From Chlorocebus sabaeus (Eukaryota > Chordata > Mammalia > Primates > Cercopithecidae), in the NCBI RefSeq assembly GCF_047675955.1, contig NC_132915.1:50234026-50298025 (forward strand): 64,000 bases of DNA, in the 5' to 3' direction. The notes under the pieces are model-generated. The model had not been told where the DNA came from and searched no databases. It saw nothing but the letters and a program-made list of their open reading frames with translations. Numbering within the stretch: position 1 is the stretch's first letter; each line of letters begins with the position of its first letter. Below are positions 63,639 to 64,000 of this stretch, piece by piece. The translations under genes were made by a program, and so were the position numbers.

Positions 63639-64000
63639 GTGAGACTGGCAGCCAGCTGCTTAGCAGGGCAGGCAGCCATTGTCTCTTCAGCAGTTTCTAC
63701 TGTAGAATTGAGGTGGGAGTTAAGTACATCTTGAATCACACCACAGGCTTTCCTACTCAGCCCCAAATCTCAGCCAGATGCAGAGTCTCAGAGTTTGAGG
63801 CTAGCCCAGGCTCGGGACAACTGCTGATTAAAAACAACAATAAGGTGGCAACTTGCTTATAGCTGGGGGTGAGGTGGAGGAAAAGCCCATACTTTCGTTC
63901 ATTTATTGAAGGCACGTGTTTTCTTGATCCTGGAGAGGAAAGGGTGAGTATGTCCCAGAGCTCAGAATCTCAAGGTGAGGGTAGACAGGAAGGCAAATTC
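63639..64000. other. FOCAD: Start of the intron after e16
   Basis: Begins with the donor GTGAGA. No repeat or further exon is recognised before the window ends. Confidence 0.6.

Noticed and set aside
1..64000. MIR491, known to lie in a FOCAD intron
   Set aside because: I looked for the mature-like GGGGAACCCTTCCATGAGG and did not find it. It belongs to an earlier intron outside this window.

Overview
The window is nuclear genomic DNA from a catarrhine primate. It is dense in Alu, L1, MIR and MaLR repeats, and it contains one split protein-coding gene on the + strand. Sixteen internal exons (window numbering e1-e16, 2673-63638) join in frame into 726 codons that I recognise as the C-terminal part of focadhesin (FOCAD, formerly KIAA1797). 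Human FOCAD is about 1,801 residues long, so this is roughly 40% of the protein. The start codon, stop codon, promoter and poly(A) site all lie outside the window. No second gene is supported on either strand, and I see no rRNA, tRNA or CRISPR feature.

Layout. Exons e1-e2 (2.7-6.4 kb) are followed by an 8.6-kb intron with an inverted L1, two Alus and a perfect 21-bp hairpin. Exons e3-e9 are compact (15.0-24.3 kb). A 25.5-kb intron (24,270-49,728) then holds most of the mobile DNA: old antisense L1s, many Alus, a CT-rich array, a composite L1 insertion carrying extra 3' sequence, and a pyrimidine-rich minisatellite of about 3 kb with higher-order structure. Exons e10-e16 (49.7-63.6 kb) are separated by introns with an MLT1 LTR, a MER5A element, a hAT-type transposon remnant, MIRs and Alus.

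Focadhesin is known as a focal-adhesion-associated protein and tumour-suppressor candidate, and it has been linked to stability of the SKI mRNA-surveillance complex. The encoded segment looks all-helical, with recurrent hydrophobic modules compatible with an alpha-solenoid. All introns but one show GT-AG borders. The 25.5-kb intron is read best as GC-AG.

The observations most worth a second look are: (1) the 7-unit, 685-bp higher-order repeat in the 45.6-48.2 kb minisatellite, whose sense strand carries dozens of 3'-splice-site-like and PTB-like pyrimidine motifs; (2) the GC-AG intron that contains it; (3) the L1 at 40.3-42.3 kb, which looks like a 3' transduction; (4) a textbook 5'-inverted L1 with a 15-bp target duplication at 6.5-8.5 kb. 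The species is not certain. One young AluY has a base pattern I associate with Old World monkeys rather than human.
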